Notes under the pieces: model-generated | What the model was told of the DNA's origin: nothing | Database searches by the model: none | Seen by the model: only the letters and a program-made list of their open reading frames with translations | Position numbers and translations under genes: made by a program | Assembly (NCBI GenBank): GCA_963732775.1 | Contig: CAVTAR010000001.1 | Coordinates: forward strand, 1,922,001 to 1,986,000 | Length of the DNA stretch: 64,000 bases | DNA from: CAVRQM01 sp963732775 | Lineage (GTDB): Bacteria > Pseudomonadota > Alphaproteobacteria > Acetobacterales > Acetobacteraceae | Direction: 5' to 3' | In this document: positions 47,944 to 62,074 of the stretch, one piece after another | How positions within the stretch are numbered: the first letter of the stretch is position 1 | Layout of the letters: each line of letters starts with the position of its first letter

Positions 47944-48618
47944 ATGGATGCCGTGCGCCGCGCCCTGCTGCTCTCGCCCGCCCTGCTGCTCGCGCCCGCC
48001 TTGCTGCTCGGGGCCCGGCCGGGCCGGTGCGCGGAGCAGGGGGCGGCCCCGGGGCAGTTCCGCCTCGCCGCCGCGCCGGGCGAGCGGGTGGTCGTCACGA
48101 GCCGGTGCGCACGCGGCGGCGTCACGCTGCCGGCCACGCGCGCGCGCCTGCTGGCGGAGCTGGCGTTCGGCACGGACCGCGCGGCCCTGGTCGCGTTCGC
48201 CGCCGATGCGGCGCCCTCGACCGCGTGCGACCTGATGGCCGTGATCGGCGCCGACGCGGTCGGCCTGCGGCTGCTGGCCATCGAGGTTCTGGAGTGGCGG
48301 CGCAACGATGGCGCCCATCTCGGCACGCACGCGGCCGTCACGCCCGATGGCGCGCGCCTGGTGCTGGCCCGCGAGGCGGCCCGGCCGTTGTCGGATAGGC
48401 TCGTCTGGCGCCGGGAAGCCTGGACCGACGCGCTGGCATGGCGCGGCGGCCAGGCGATGCCGGACGCCCCGCTGCGGCCACGGCGGCCGGGGACGTGGCA
48501 GGCCAGCCTTGGGGAGGGCCGTGCGCAGGTCGCGGCCCTGCTCGAGCCGGCCCGCACCGGCACCGACGACCAGCTGCTCGCCGCCGCCTGCCGGGTCGCG
48601 CCGCCGCCCGCCGGCTAG
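47944..48618 (+). CDS. Exported protein of unknown function
   Basis: 224 residues. An N-terminal signal peptide (ALLLSPALLLAPALLLGARP) is followed by a mature domain with three to four Cys residues (SRCARGGVTL, TACDLMAVIG, AACRVAPPPA), suggesting disulfides in the periplasm. No family recognised. ATG 47944, 24 bp after crcB, same strand. Its last 4 bp overlap the end of the convergent histidine kinase gene. Confidence 0.65.
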   Translation: MDAVRRALLLSPALLLAPALLLGARPGRCAEQGAAPGQFRLAAAPGERVVVTSRCARGGVTLPATRARLLAELAFGTDRAALVAFAADAAPSTACDLMAVIGADAVGLRLLAIEVLEWRRNDGAHLGTHAAVTPDGARLVLAREAARPLSDRLVWRREAWTDALAWRGGQAMPDAPLRPRRPGTWQASLGEGRAQVAALLEPARTGTDDQLLAAACRVAPPPAG

Positions 48619-50429
48619 CCCGGCTCGTTCGGCGCCGGCTCCATTGGCGGCTCGATCGCCGCGTGCTCGGAGCGTTCCCGGCGGAGCGCCAGCTCGAGCG
48701 CATAGCGGGTGCCACCGTCGTGCGTCACCTCGAGCGTGGCGCCGAGCTGGCGGGCGAAGCCGCGGATGAGCTGCAGGCCGATGCCGTCGCGCACGCCGTC
48801 GGCGGTCTCGGCGCGGCCGGCCGGGATGCCCACGCCGTCGTCCTGGATCACCAGGCGCACCAGCCGTCCGCCCGCGGCTGCATCCGCGCCGAGCACGTCG
48901 ACCCGCACCGCGATGTGGCCGCGGCGCCCGCCGGGGAAGGCGTACTTCACGGCATTGCTGACCGCCTCGGTCACGATCAGCGCCAGCGGCACGGCCTGGT
49001 CCGACGAGAGCTGCAGTTCGGGTGCCTCGATGTCGAGCGTGATGGGTCCGCCCTGCGGCGTGCCGAGCGCCTGGATCAGCTGGTCGCACAGCTCGGCCAG
49101 GAAGGCGCGCATGTTGATCGTGTGCAGCTCACCGTGCGCGTACAGGTGCCGGTGCAGGGTGGCGAGCGCCCGGATGCGGTCGCGCGCCGCCTGGAACTCG
49201 GCGCGCGCTTCGGGCAGGCGGATGCGCGAGGCCTGCAGGTTCAGCAGCGAGGCGACGATCTGCAGGTTGTTCTTCACCCGATGGTGGATCTCCTGCATCA
49301 GCAGTTCCTGCCGGGTCGCGGCGGCGCGCAACTCCACCTCGCGGGCCCGCAGCGCGCTGGTCGCCTCGGCGAAGGTCTGGGCGAGGTCGATCACCTCGCG
49401 TGGCGCGCCCTCGGTGGGCGTGGGGTCGAACGCCCCGCCATCCCGCCACACGTGGACCGCGCGCGAGAGGTGCTTGATCGGGCGGACGACGGCGGCATGG
49501 GCGCCGAGCGCCATGGCCAGTAGCCCCACCATCAGCAGGCCGCCGAGCTCGAACAGCCGCCGCCCGAGCAGCGCGTCGGCGCGCACCAGGTCGCTGGTGG
49601 CCCGCACCGCCACCACCAGCCGCAGGCCGCCGCGCAACGGCGTGGCGCTGTAGGCATAGGGCAGGCCGGATTGCGACAGGTCGATCCGGCTCGACCCCGC
49701 CTGGCGCAGCAGCGCGGCCAGGCGTTCCGGCCGCGGCACCGCCGCCGCGGCGCTCGCCGCCGGCCCGAGCGGCAGGAGCTGGTCCTGCGGTCCGGCGAGC
49801 CAGGTGACCGTGCCGGGCACCGACGCTCCGATCTCGCCCGGCGCCAGCCAGTCGACGGCGACGCGCGCCAGCAGCACCGAGCCGTGGTCGGCCGCGCCCA
49901 CGGCGTTCGCCGGTTCAAGCGCCAAGGCCGCCACCAGCATGGGTAGCCCGGCGCGCGAGGTCGCCGCGTCGAGCACCACGGTCATCGGCGCGCCCGCCCG
50001 CACCTGGCGCAGCGCCGGGAGTGACCAATCGTCGGGCACCGAGGGTATGGCCGGTGCCGCCGCCACCGCACACAACGGAGCGTCGTCGCTGCCCACCTCG
50101 AGCAGGGCGGAGAGCCGGGGCGGCGCGATGTCGAGCGCCACCCGCAGCAGCCGTGTGCAGGCGTCGCCGGCAACCGTGCGCAACTCCGGCTGACGAGCGA
50201 GCCCCGCGAGCAGGCGCGTCAGTTGCTCGGTTTCGAGTTCGTTGCGGGCGCGCGCCGCGGCCAGCAGCAGCTCCGTCGCGTGTCCCGAACGCTCCATGAC
50301 GACGCGGAAGTTCTGCACCGCGATCGAGGCGGCGAGCGCGAACAGCGGGATCGCCGCGGCCGTCAACATCGCGAGCAGCCGGGTTCGCACGGAAGGGAAC
50401 AGCCCCGGCAGGAAGGTCTGGCGGCTCAT
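48615..50429 (-). CDS. Sensor histidine kinase, HisKA_2/HWE type, of the general stress response
   Basis: 604-residue membrane kinase. TM1 near residues 18-40 (LLAMLTAAAIPLFALAASIA), a ~250-residue periplasmic sensor region, TM2 near 300 (LLMVGLLAMALGAHAAVV), HAMP, then HisKA_2 with phospho-His in IHHRVKNNLQIVASLLNLQA (about residue 385) and ATPase motifs VTEAVSNAVKYAF and VIQDDGVGIPAGR. Kinases of this type phosphorylate PhyR. Encoded directly downstream of nepR (7 bp) and near phyR, so it is the likely input of the locus. Stimulus unknown. Confidence 0.88.
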   Translation of the reverse strand: MSRQTFLPGLFPSVRTRLLAMLTAAAIPLFALAASIAVQNFRVVMERSGHATELLLAAARARNELETEQLTRLLAGLARQPELRTVAGDACTRLLRVALDIAPPRLSALLEVGSDDAPLCAVAAAPAIPSVPDDWSLPALRQVRAGAPMTVVLDAATSRAGLPMLVAALALEPANAVGAADHGSVLLARVAVDWLAPGEIGASVPGTVTWLAGPQDQLLPLGPAASAAAAVPRPERLAALLRQAGSSRIDLSQSGLPYAYSATPLRGGLRLVVAVRATSDLVRADALLGRRLFELGGLLMVGLLAMALGAHAAVVRPIKHLSRAVHVWRDGGAFDPTPTEGAPREVIDLAQTFAEATSALRAREVELRAAATRQELLMQEIHHRVKNNLQIVASLLNLQASRIRLPEARAEFQAARDRIRALATLHRHLYAHGELHTINMRAFLAELCDQLIQALGTPQGGPITLDIEAPELQLSSDQAVPLALIVTEAVSNAVKYAFPGGRRGHIAVRVDVLGADAAAGGRLVRLVIQDDGVGIPAGRAETADGVRDGIGLQLIRGFARQLGATLEVTHDGGTRYALELALRRERSEHAAIEPPMEPAPNEPG

Positions 50430-50436
50430 GCCGCCG

Positions 50437-50655
50437 CTACTCCTTCGTCTCGCCCTTCAGCAGCTTCAGCAGCTCCTCCGGGATGGGCTCCTTGGTCACG
50501 CCGTCGAAGATCTCGTGCAGGCCGTTGTCGAGCCACAGGTCGAACGCCCGGTGGGCCGCCCGCTCGCTCGTTACCTTGCCCGACGCGGCGGGGGTCTGCG
50601 GGGGCCGAGGCGGTGAACCCTGACCGGACGAAGTCTTCCGCCTTGGCATCGTCAT
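50437..50655 (-). CDS. nepR: Anti-sigma factor NepR
   Basis: 72 residues. The NepR core (AFDLWLDNGLHEIFDGVTKE then PIPEELLKLLKGE) is the two-helix segment that wraps EcfG sigma or, on stress, phosphorylated PhyR. The N-terminal 30 residues are disordered and basic. ATG 50655 is taken; ATGs at 50649 and 50664 are alternatives and the ribosome site is weak. Adjacent to the kinase and facing the same way as two sigma genes, the standard alphaproteobacterial general-stress cassette. Confidence 0.88.
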   Translation of the reverse strand: MTMPRRKTSSGQGSPPRPPQTPAASGKVTSERAAHRAFDLWLDNGLHEIFDGVTKEPIPEELLKLLKGETKE

Positions 50656-50867
50656 TCGTCTCATGCCGATAGGATCGTGGCGCCGACCATACTGGCGCCC
50701 GTCGTCTTGCCCAGACTGGCCCTGTAACGAACGGCCGTGCCGGGCACAATGCGGTATCGCGATGCGGTCCGCGACCAGGAGCTCGCATGTGCGGTCTTGC
50801 GGGTCATGCCGAAGCCGGGTCACGAGCCGCCGAGACCCCGCGCCGACCGCCGCTGCTCACCGTCGCT

Positions 50868-51525
50868 TCAGCGCAGCGGGGTGTCCTCGCCTAGACCCAG
50901 ATGCGCCCAAGCACCCCGGCGCGCGCCGTCGATCCGGGCCCGCTCGATGCGGCGCTGTTCCGGCCGGCGTTCCTCGGAGACAGGCGCCTCGGGGGCCTCG
51001 CCCAGCAGCCACGCCTCGAGCTGGCGGCGGGCGCGGAACACGCGGCTCTTGGCCGTGCCGACCGCGCAGCCGGTCGCCTCGGCGAGCGCCTCGTAGCTCA
51101 TGCCGTGGATCACCACCATCACCAACGCCTCGCGCTGGTCGGACGGCAGCCGAGTCATGCGCGGCGGCGAGTTCCTTCAGCGCCAGCCGGTCCTCGTGCG
51201 GCGCATCGGTCGCGAAGGTGTGCGCCGGCACGTCGTCGATGTCGGTGGTGTCGCGGCGCTTGCGCAGGTTGGAGATGAAGCGATTGCGCAGGATGCGGTG
51301 CATCCAGGCGGCGAAGTTGGTGCCGGGGATGAAGCTGTCCTGGGCGGACAGCGCGTTGCACACCGCGTCCTGCACCAGGTCCTCGGCGGCGGCGCGGTTG
51401 CGGGTCAGCGCCAGCGCTTGCACGCGCAGCTTCGGCAGGATGCCGATGACCTGGTCGTGGAAGCTCGGCAGCGCGCCGAGCGGCAAGGACGGCGTGGGCG
51501 AGGGAACCTGGACCGAAGCGCTCAT
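50868..51525 (-). CDS. EcfG-type RNA polymerase sigma factor (one frame break)
   Basis: About 218 residues. Sigma region 2: NRAAAEDLVQDAVCNALSAQ, then FAAWMHRILRNRFISNLRKR. Region 4: LPSDQREALVMVVIHGMSYE, ALAEATGCAVGTAKSRVFRA. One extra base near 51161 (gcg-c-atg) separates them. ATG 51525 follows GAGAGG. By position next to nepR this is the probable primary EcfG/sigma-T of the general stress response; NepR sequesters it until PhyR is phosphorylated. C-terminal tail longer than usual. Confidence 0.85.
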
Positions 51526-51694
51526 CGTGGGCCTCTCGTGTGTGATCGAGTGTCCAGCCAATGAACGAGCGGTGAATCCGGTTGCATCCATTGCCTCACG
51601 AATGCGCGATGCGCGCCATGGATGGCTTGGGGACGAATTGCCAGCCGGGCGGCGCGATGCCAGTAGCAGCCTCGTGCCGTCATCCTCCCAGCCG

Positions 51695-52207
51695 TCATCC
51701 TCCCACGAGTTCCCGCGCCTGCATCACCCGCGCGAGCTGGGTGCGCGCGCGCGACACCCGGGCCTTCATCGTGCCGACCGGCACTGCGCAGATCGCCGCC
51801 GCCTCCTCGTGGCTCATGCCCTGCGCGCCAACCAGCACCAGCGCCTCGCGCAGCAGCGGCGGCAGCGTGAACAGCCCGCGGGTGAGGTCGGAGAGGTCGA
51901 GATGCCCGTCCTGCGCGGGCGGCGCCCATTCCTGGCCGGCGCCGGAGCGTTCCAGCGCCCGCCGCTCCACCCGACGCCGGCGCGCCTGCTCGTAGAACAG
52001 GTTGCGCACGATGGTGAACGACCAGGCGCGCAGGCTCGTGCCACCCTGGTATTGCTGCAGTGCCGCCAGTGCCCGTGCGACGGCTTCCTGCAGGAGGTCG
52101 TCGGCCTCGCTCGGCTGGCGCACCAGGAAGCGGGCATAGGCGCGCAGCTCCGGCAGCAGCCGGATGATGTCCCGGCGCGGGTCGTCGCCTTGGGAGGAGT
52201 CTGGCAT
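51695..52207 (-). CDS. Second EcfG-like ECF sigma factor
   Basis: 170-residue sigma factor. Region 2: LPELRAYARFLVRQPSEADD, LLQEAVARALAALQQYQGGT, SLRAWSFTIVRNLFYEQARR. Region 4: LPPLLREALVLVGAQGMSHE, EAAAICAVPVGTMKARVSRA. It resembles ECF15/EcfG sigma factors, as does its neighbour, so the locus encodes two tandem candidates. Start at ATG 52207 uncertain; frame open further upstream. Intact frame. It is divergent from phyR across 92 bp. Confidence 0.85.
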   Translation of the reverse strand: MPDSSQGDDPRRDIIRLLPELRAYARFLVRQPSEADDLLQEAVARALAALQQYQGGTSLRAWSFTIVRNLFYEQARRRRVERRALERSGAGQEWAPPAQDGHLDLSDLTRGLFTLPPLLREALVLVGAQGMSHEEAAAICAVPVGTMKARVSRARTQLARVMQARELVGG

Positions 52208-52257
52208 CACGGGGTTCGTAGTCCCATCCACGGCCCCATCCACGGCGTCGCGGCGCC

Positions 52258-52282
52258 AGAACGCGCCGCGGCCCCGCACGTT
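52258..52282 (+). promoter_or_regulatory. Putative EcfG-dependent promoter of phyR
   Basis: AGAAC at 52258, 16 bp, then CGTT at 52279, close to the EcfG consensus GGAAC-N16/17-CGTT (one mismatch in the -35). The CGTT lies 17 bp before the phyR ATG, implying a start site about 10 bp ahead of the gene and positive autoregulation of the stress response. An AAGGA ribosome-site-like stretch follows CGTT. Confidence 0.55.
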
Positions 52283-52299
52283 CAAGGATTCCCCGCCCG

Positions 52300-53043
52300 A
52301 TGACCAGCCTCAGCCGCGAAGAGCTGATTCGCGCCCTGCCCTACGCCCGCCGCTACGCCCGCGCGCTGACCGGGAGCCAGGCGGCCGGCGACGGGTTGGT
52401 AGCCGAGAGCCTGAAACGGCTGCTGGCGAGCGAGCCGGCGCCGGTCCAGCCAGATGCGCGCCACGCGCTCTACGGTGCGGTGACGGAGCGGTTCGATTGC
52501 GGGCGCGGGCGCGAGCCGGAGCTCGGGCTCAGCCAGCAGCAGCGGCAGTTGCTGTTGCTGACGGCGCTGGAGGAAGTGCCGCTGGCCACCGCCGGCACGC
52601 TGGTCGGGCTCGACAGGCAACAGGCGGAGACGCTGCTGTCGCACGCCCGCGACCTGCTGCGCAGCTCCGCCGCGACCGACGTGCTGATCATCGAGGACGA
52701 GCCAATCATCGCCATGGACATCGAGGAACTCGTCACCGGCTGCGGCCATCGCGTGGTCGGCGTGGCGGCCACCGAGAGCGAGGCGGTGGCGCTGGCGGCG
52801 CGCGAGCGGCCGGGGCTGATCCTCGCCGACATCAACCTCGGGGCGGGCGGCGACGGCGTCCACGCGGTGGCGCGGATCATGCGCCACCTCGACGCGCCGG
52901 TGATCTTCGTGACCGCCTATCCCGAGCGCCTGCTGACCGGCGAGGCGCTGGAACCCGCGTTCATCATCAGCAAGCCATTCGAGCCGCTGACACTCGCGAT
53001 CGCGACCTTTCAGGCGGTCACGGGCGGCGTGCGACTCGACTGA
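52300..53043 (+). CDS. phyR: General stress response regulator PhyR
   Basis: 247-residue anti-anti-sigma factor. Residues 1-120 are a sigma-like (EcfG-mimic) domain, with REELIRALPYARRYARALTG and TAGTLVGLDRQQAETLLSHA. Residues 127-245 form a receiver domain: acidic pocket IIEDEPIIAMDIEELV (Glu132, Asp133), phospho-acceptor LILADINLGAGGDGVHAV (Asp177) and FIISKPFEP (Lys). When phosphorylated the sigma-like domain binds NepR and frees EcfG. ATG 52300. Intact. Upstream of the trehalose/glycogen operon in the same direction. Confidence 0.95.
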   Translation: MTSLSREELIRALPYARRYARALTGSQAAGDGLVAESLKRLLASEPAPVQPDARHALYGAVTERFDCGRGREPELGLSQQQRQLLLLTALEEVPLATAGTLVGLDRQQAETLLSHARDLLRSSAATDVLIIEDEPIIAMDIEELVTGCGHRVVGVAATESEAVALAARERPGLILADINLGAGGDGVHAVARIMRHLDAPVIFVTAYPERLLTGEALEPAFIISKPFEPLTLAIATFQAVTGGVRLD

Positions 53044-53191
53044 CTTTCCGTCTTCGGCCAAAGCGGCGCCGGCCTGGCAACCCTGGCGCGCTGTCACGTT
53101 TGCATGGTTCGCCGAGGCATTGAACGGGGGCGAGCCGCGCAGACCGCCGCGTGGCACGCCGTGGGGCCCGCCGCGTGGCCCGGAGGACGAC

Positions 53192-56100
53192 ATGGACCAG
53201 CATCAGACCGAGACCGTGGCCACGGCCGACCTGCGGATGGCGGCGGCGAAGGCGTCGCGGCAGTCATTCTATTACGTCCACCCGCTCGCGGCCGGTAGGC
53301 TGCGTGACTGGCCGGCCCTGCTCGACCGGGTGGCGGGGCTCGGCTTCTCCGGCGTGCTGCTGGCGCCGCCGTTCGCCGCCGCCTCGGTGCTGCTGGCCGA
53401 CCGGCTGGAGGCGCTGCATCCGGCGCTGGAGTGGGACGACGGCGCGGTGTCGGGGCTGCGCAGCCTCGACCAGATGTGCCGCACGCATGGCCTGTCGTGG
53501 CTGCTGGACGTGGTGCTTGACCGGGTCGCCCAGGGTGGCGCGGTGGCGCGCGCCGCCGGCCAGCTCTATGCCGCGCCCGGCGCCGCCGTGGTCGACCCGC
53601 GGCGCGGCGAGCCGGCCGCCCTGCTCCGCCCGGAGGCCGGCGAGGCGCTCGCCGACTGGTGGGCGGAGCGGCTGATCGGCTGGTCGGGCCTGGGTGCGGC
53701 GGGCTTCCGGCTGCTCGGCCTGGGCAAGGTGCCGCCGGCGTGCCTGACGGCGCTCGCCGTCCGTGCGCACCAGGCGAGCCCCGGATGCCGGATGATCGGC
53801 TGGACCGAGGACGTCGCGGACGCGGCGCTCGGCGCCCTCGCGGGCAGCGGCCTCGACCATACCAGCTTCGTGCTGGGCGGCTGGGACGGCACCGGCGACG
53901 GGCCGTGGGACCGGCTCGCCGCGCTGCGACGGGTGGCGCCGCCGATGGTCTGCGTCGAGGCGCCGTTCGGCCCGCGCCTCGCGGCCGGCGTCGAGGATCC
54001 GGCCCTGCCGCCGCGCGCCGCGGCCCGGGCGGTGGCGCTCGCGGCGGCGCTCGGCGGGGCGTGGCTGATGCCGATGGGGGTCGAGACGGGCGCCCTCGCC
54101 CCGCTCGACCCGCGCCACGACGCGCCCGACGGTGCGTCGGAACTGCCGGGGATCGCCGCCGCCGCGCGCCAGGCCAACGCCTCGCCAGCGACCGGGGTGG
54201 CGATGCGGCCGGTCACCGCGGCCGGCCTCGCCTGTCTCGCCATGGCGGCGGACGTGCGGGCGCCCGAGCGCCTGGTGCTGGTCAACCGCGACCTCGCCCG
54301 CGAGCAGCCGGTGCGGCTCGACGCGGTGGCGGCGGCCCTGGGCTGCGCGGCGGGTGGTAGCACGGCAGCAGACGGCGCGGGGAGCGGGGCGATCGTGCTG
54401 CTCCCCGGCGAGGTGCGCGAGGTGGCGCTGCGCCCTGCGTCGCCGATCCGGCGCGGCCGGCAGGCACGGCCGCTCTCGGCGAGCGCCGCCGGCAAGTCCG
54501 CGCGGGTGGCGCTGGAGCGGATCACGCCGGCGGTGGAGGCCGGCCGCTTCGCCGCCAAGCGCGTGGCGGGCGAGACGGTGGTGGTGGAGGCCGACGTGCT
54601 GTGCGACGGCCACGACAAGCTCGCCGCCGTGCTGCAATACCGGCCGGCCGACGAGGTGCAGTGGCGCGAGGCGCGGATGGTCGCGCTCGGCAACGACCGC
54701 TGGCAGGCCGCCTTCGACGTCGCCCGTCCCGGCCGCTGGCTGTTCCGCGTCGAGGCCTGGCGCGACGCCTTCGCGAGCTTCCGCGACGAGCTGGCCAAGA
54801 AGCATGCGGCCGGCGTCGACGTGCAGCTTGGAGTTGCAGGAGGGCCGCGGCCTGGTCGGCCGCGGCCGCCCACCGCGTCGCGCGCGCTCGGCGAGGTGGC
54901 TCGAGCGCCCTGCGCGCAGCAGGACGAGGCGAGCCAGGTGGCGACGCTGCTGGCGCCCGACACTCGCGGCGATGATGGCGCAGGCGGACACGCGGCCGCT
55001 CTGCGTGCACCAGTCGCGCCTGATCCGCTCGACGCCGAGCGCGTGGCCGCCGCGCTTCGCCAGCTGGTACGAGATCTTCCCGCGCTCGATGAGCGACGAC
55101 GCAGACGCGCCACGGCACGTTCCGCGACGTCATCCGCCACCTGCCGCGCATCCGCGACATGGGCTTCGACGTGCTGTATTTCCCGCCGATCCATCCGATC
55201 GGCCGCACCAACCGCAAGGGCCGCAACAACTCGCCTGACGCCGGCGCCGACGATCCCGGCAGCCCCTACGCGATCGGCGGCGCCGAGGGCGGCCACGACG
55301 CGATCCATCCGCGAGCTCGGCACGCTCGACGATTTCCGGCGGCTGATCGCGGCGGCCGCGCGAGCACGGGCTGGAGATCGCGCTCGACTTCGCCATCCAG
55401 TGCTCGCCCGACCATCCGTGGCTGCGCGAGCATCCGGACTGGTTCGACTGGCGGCCCGACGGCTCGATCACGATACGCCGAGAACCCGCCGAAGAAATAC
55501 GAGGACATCGTCAACGTCGATTTCTACGCCGCCGGCGCGGTGCCCGGCCTGTGGGTGGCGCTGCGCGACGTGGTGCTGTTCTGGGCCGACGCAGGGCGTG
55601 CGCATGTTCCGCGTCGACAACCCGCACACCAAGCCGTTCCCGTTCTGGGAGTGGCTGATCGCCGAGGTGCGCGCGCGCTATCCCGACGCGATGTTCCTGG
55701 CCGAGGCGTTCACCCGGCCGAAGGTGATGTACCGGCTTGGCCAAGGTCGGCTTCTCGCCAGTCCTACACCTACTTCACCTGGCGCAACACGCAAGCGCGG
55801 AGCTGCAGGAGTACCTGACCGAACTGACGACCACGCGACCAGCGCGATTTCTTCCGGCCGAACTTCTTCGTCAACACGCCGGACATCAACCCGGTGTTCC
55901 TGCAGACCGCCGGCCGCGCCGGCTTCCTGATCCGCGCCGCGCTGGCCGCGACGCTGTCCGGCCTGTGGGGCGTCTATTCCGGGCTTCGAGCTGTGCGAGG
56001 CGAGCGCCGCTGCCGGGCCGCGAGGAATATCTCGACTCGCGAGAAATACGAGATCCGCGCCTGGGACTGGGAACGCGCCCGGCAACATCGTCGCCGAGAT

Positions 56101-56446
56101 CACCCGGCTGAACCAGTATCCGCCGGCGCAACCCGGCGCTGCAGACGCATCTCGGCGTCACCTTCCTGCCGTCCGACAACGACCAGGTGCATGTTCTACG
56201 AGAAGGCGACGCCGGACCGCGACAACGTGGTGCTGGTCGCGGTCAGCCTCGATCCGCACGCGCTGCAGGCGGCGGCGGTCGAAGTGCCGCTGTGGCGACT
56301 GGGGCGCTGCCCGACCAGGCGGCCGCTCGAGGTCGAGGACCTGATGAGCGGCGGCAGCGTTCACCCTGGCCGGCAAGTGGCAGCGCGTGCACGCTCGACC
56401 CCGAGGCGCCCTGCCTGCATCTGGCGCGCCGTCCGCGCATCGCTGA
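53192..56446 (+). CDS. glgE: Maltosyltransferase GlgE with extra N-terminal domain (frame interrupted)
   Basis: About 1080 residues. ATG 53192 after CGGAGGACGAC. The first ~450 residues are an inactive GH13-like module seen in long alphaproteobacterial GlgEs. From about 54470 the GlgE proper starts (RVALERITPAVEAGRFAAKR). GH13_3 motifs: FDVLYFPPIHPIGRTNRKGR, FRVDNPHTKPFPFWEWLIAE with the Asp nucleophile, and MFLAEAFTRPKVMYRL with the acid Glu. It elongates glucans using maltose-1-phosphate. The first 1.6 kb are clean; from 54830 on there are about 20 frame changes. Stop TGA at 56444 is a best estimate. Confidence 0.85.
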
Positions 56447-56463
56447 GCCCGACGAGCACACGC

Positions 56464-61993
<5,530 letters not shown>

Positions 61994-62000
<7 letters not shown>

Positions 62001-62074
62001 GCGCCGGCTCGTGAGCGCCGGCTCGTGAGCGCCGTCTCGTGAGCGCCGGCTCGTGAGCGCCGCTCGTGAGCGCG
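61994..62074 (+). repeat. 14-bp tandem repeat spanning the glgB stop / treZ start
   Basis: Unit CTCGTGAGCGCCGG repeated from 61994: four 14-bp copies (third copy ends in T), a 13-bp copy lacking one G at 62050, and a partial sixth copy at 62063 that carries the treZ start. Each copy contains GTGA, i.e. a possible start overlapping a stop. Because 14 is not a multiple of three, copies alternate frame; only the last GTG (62066) leads into treZ. Confidence 0.9.

Noticed and set aside
53076..53100. EcfG promoter in front of glgE
   Set aside because: CGTT at 53097 is preceded by GGCAACC rather than GGAAC and the spacing is off by one; two departures from consensus are too many to call by eye.
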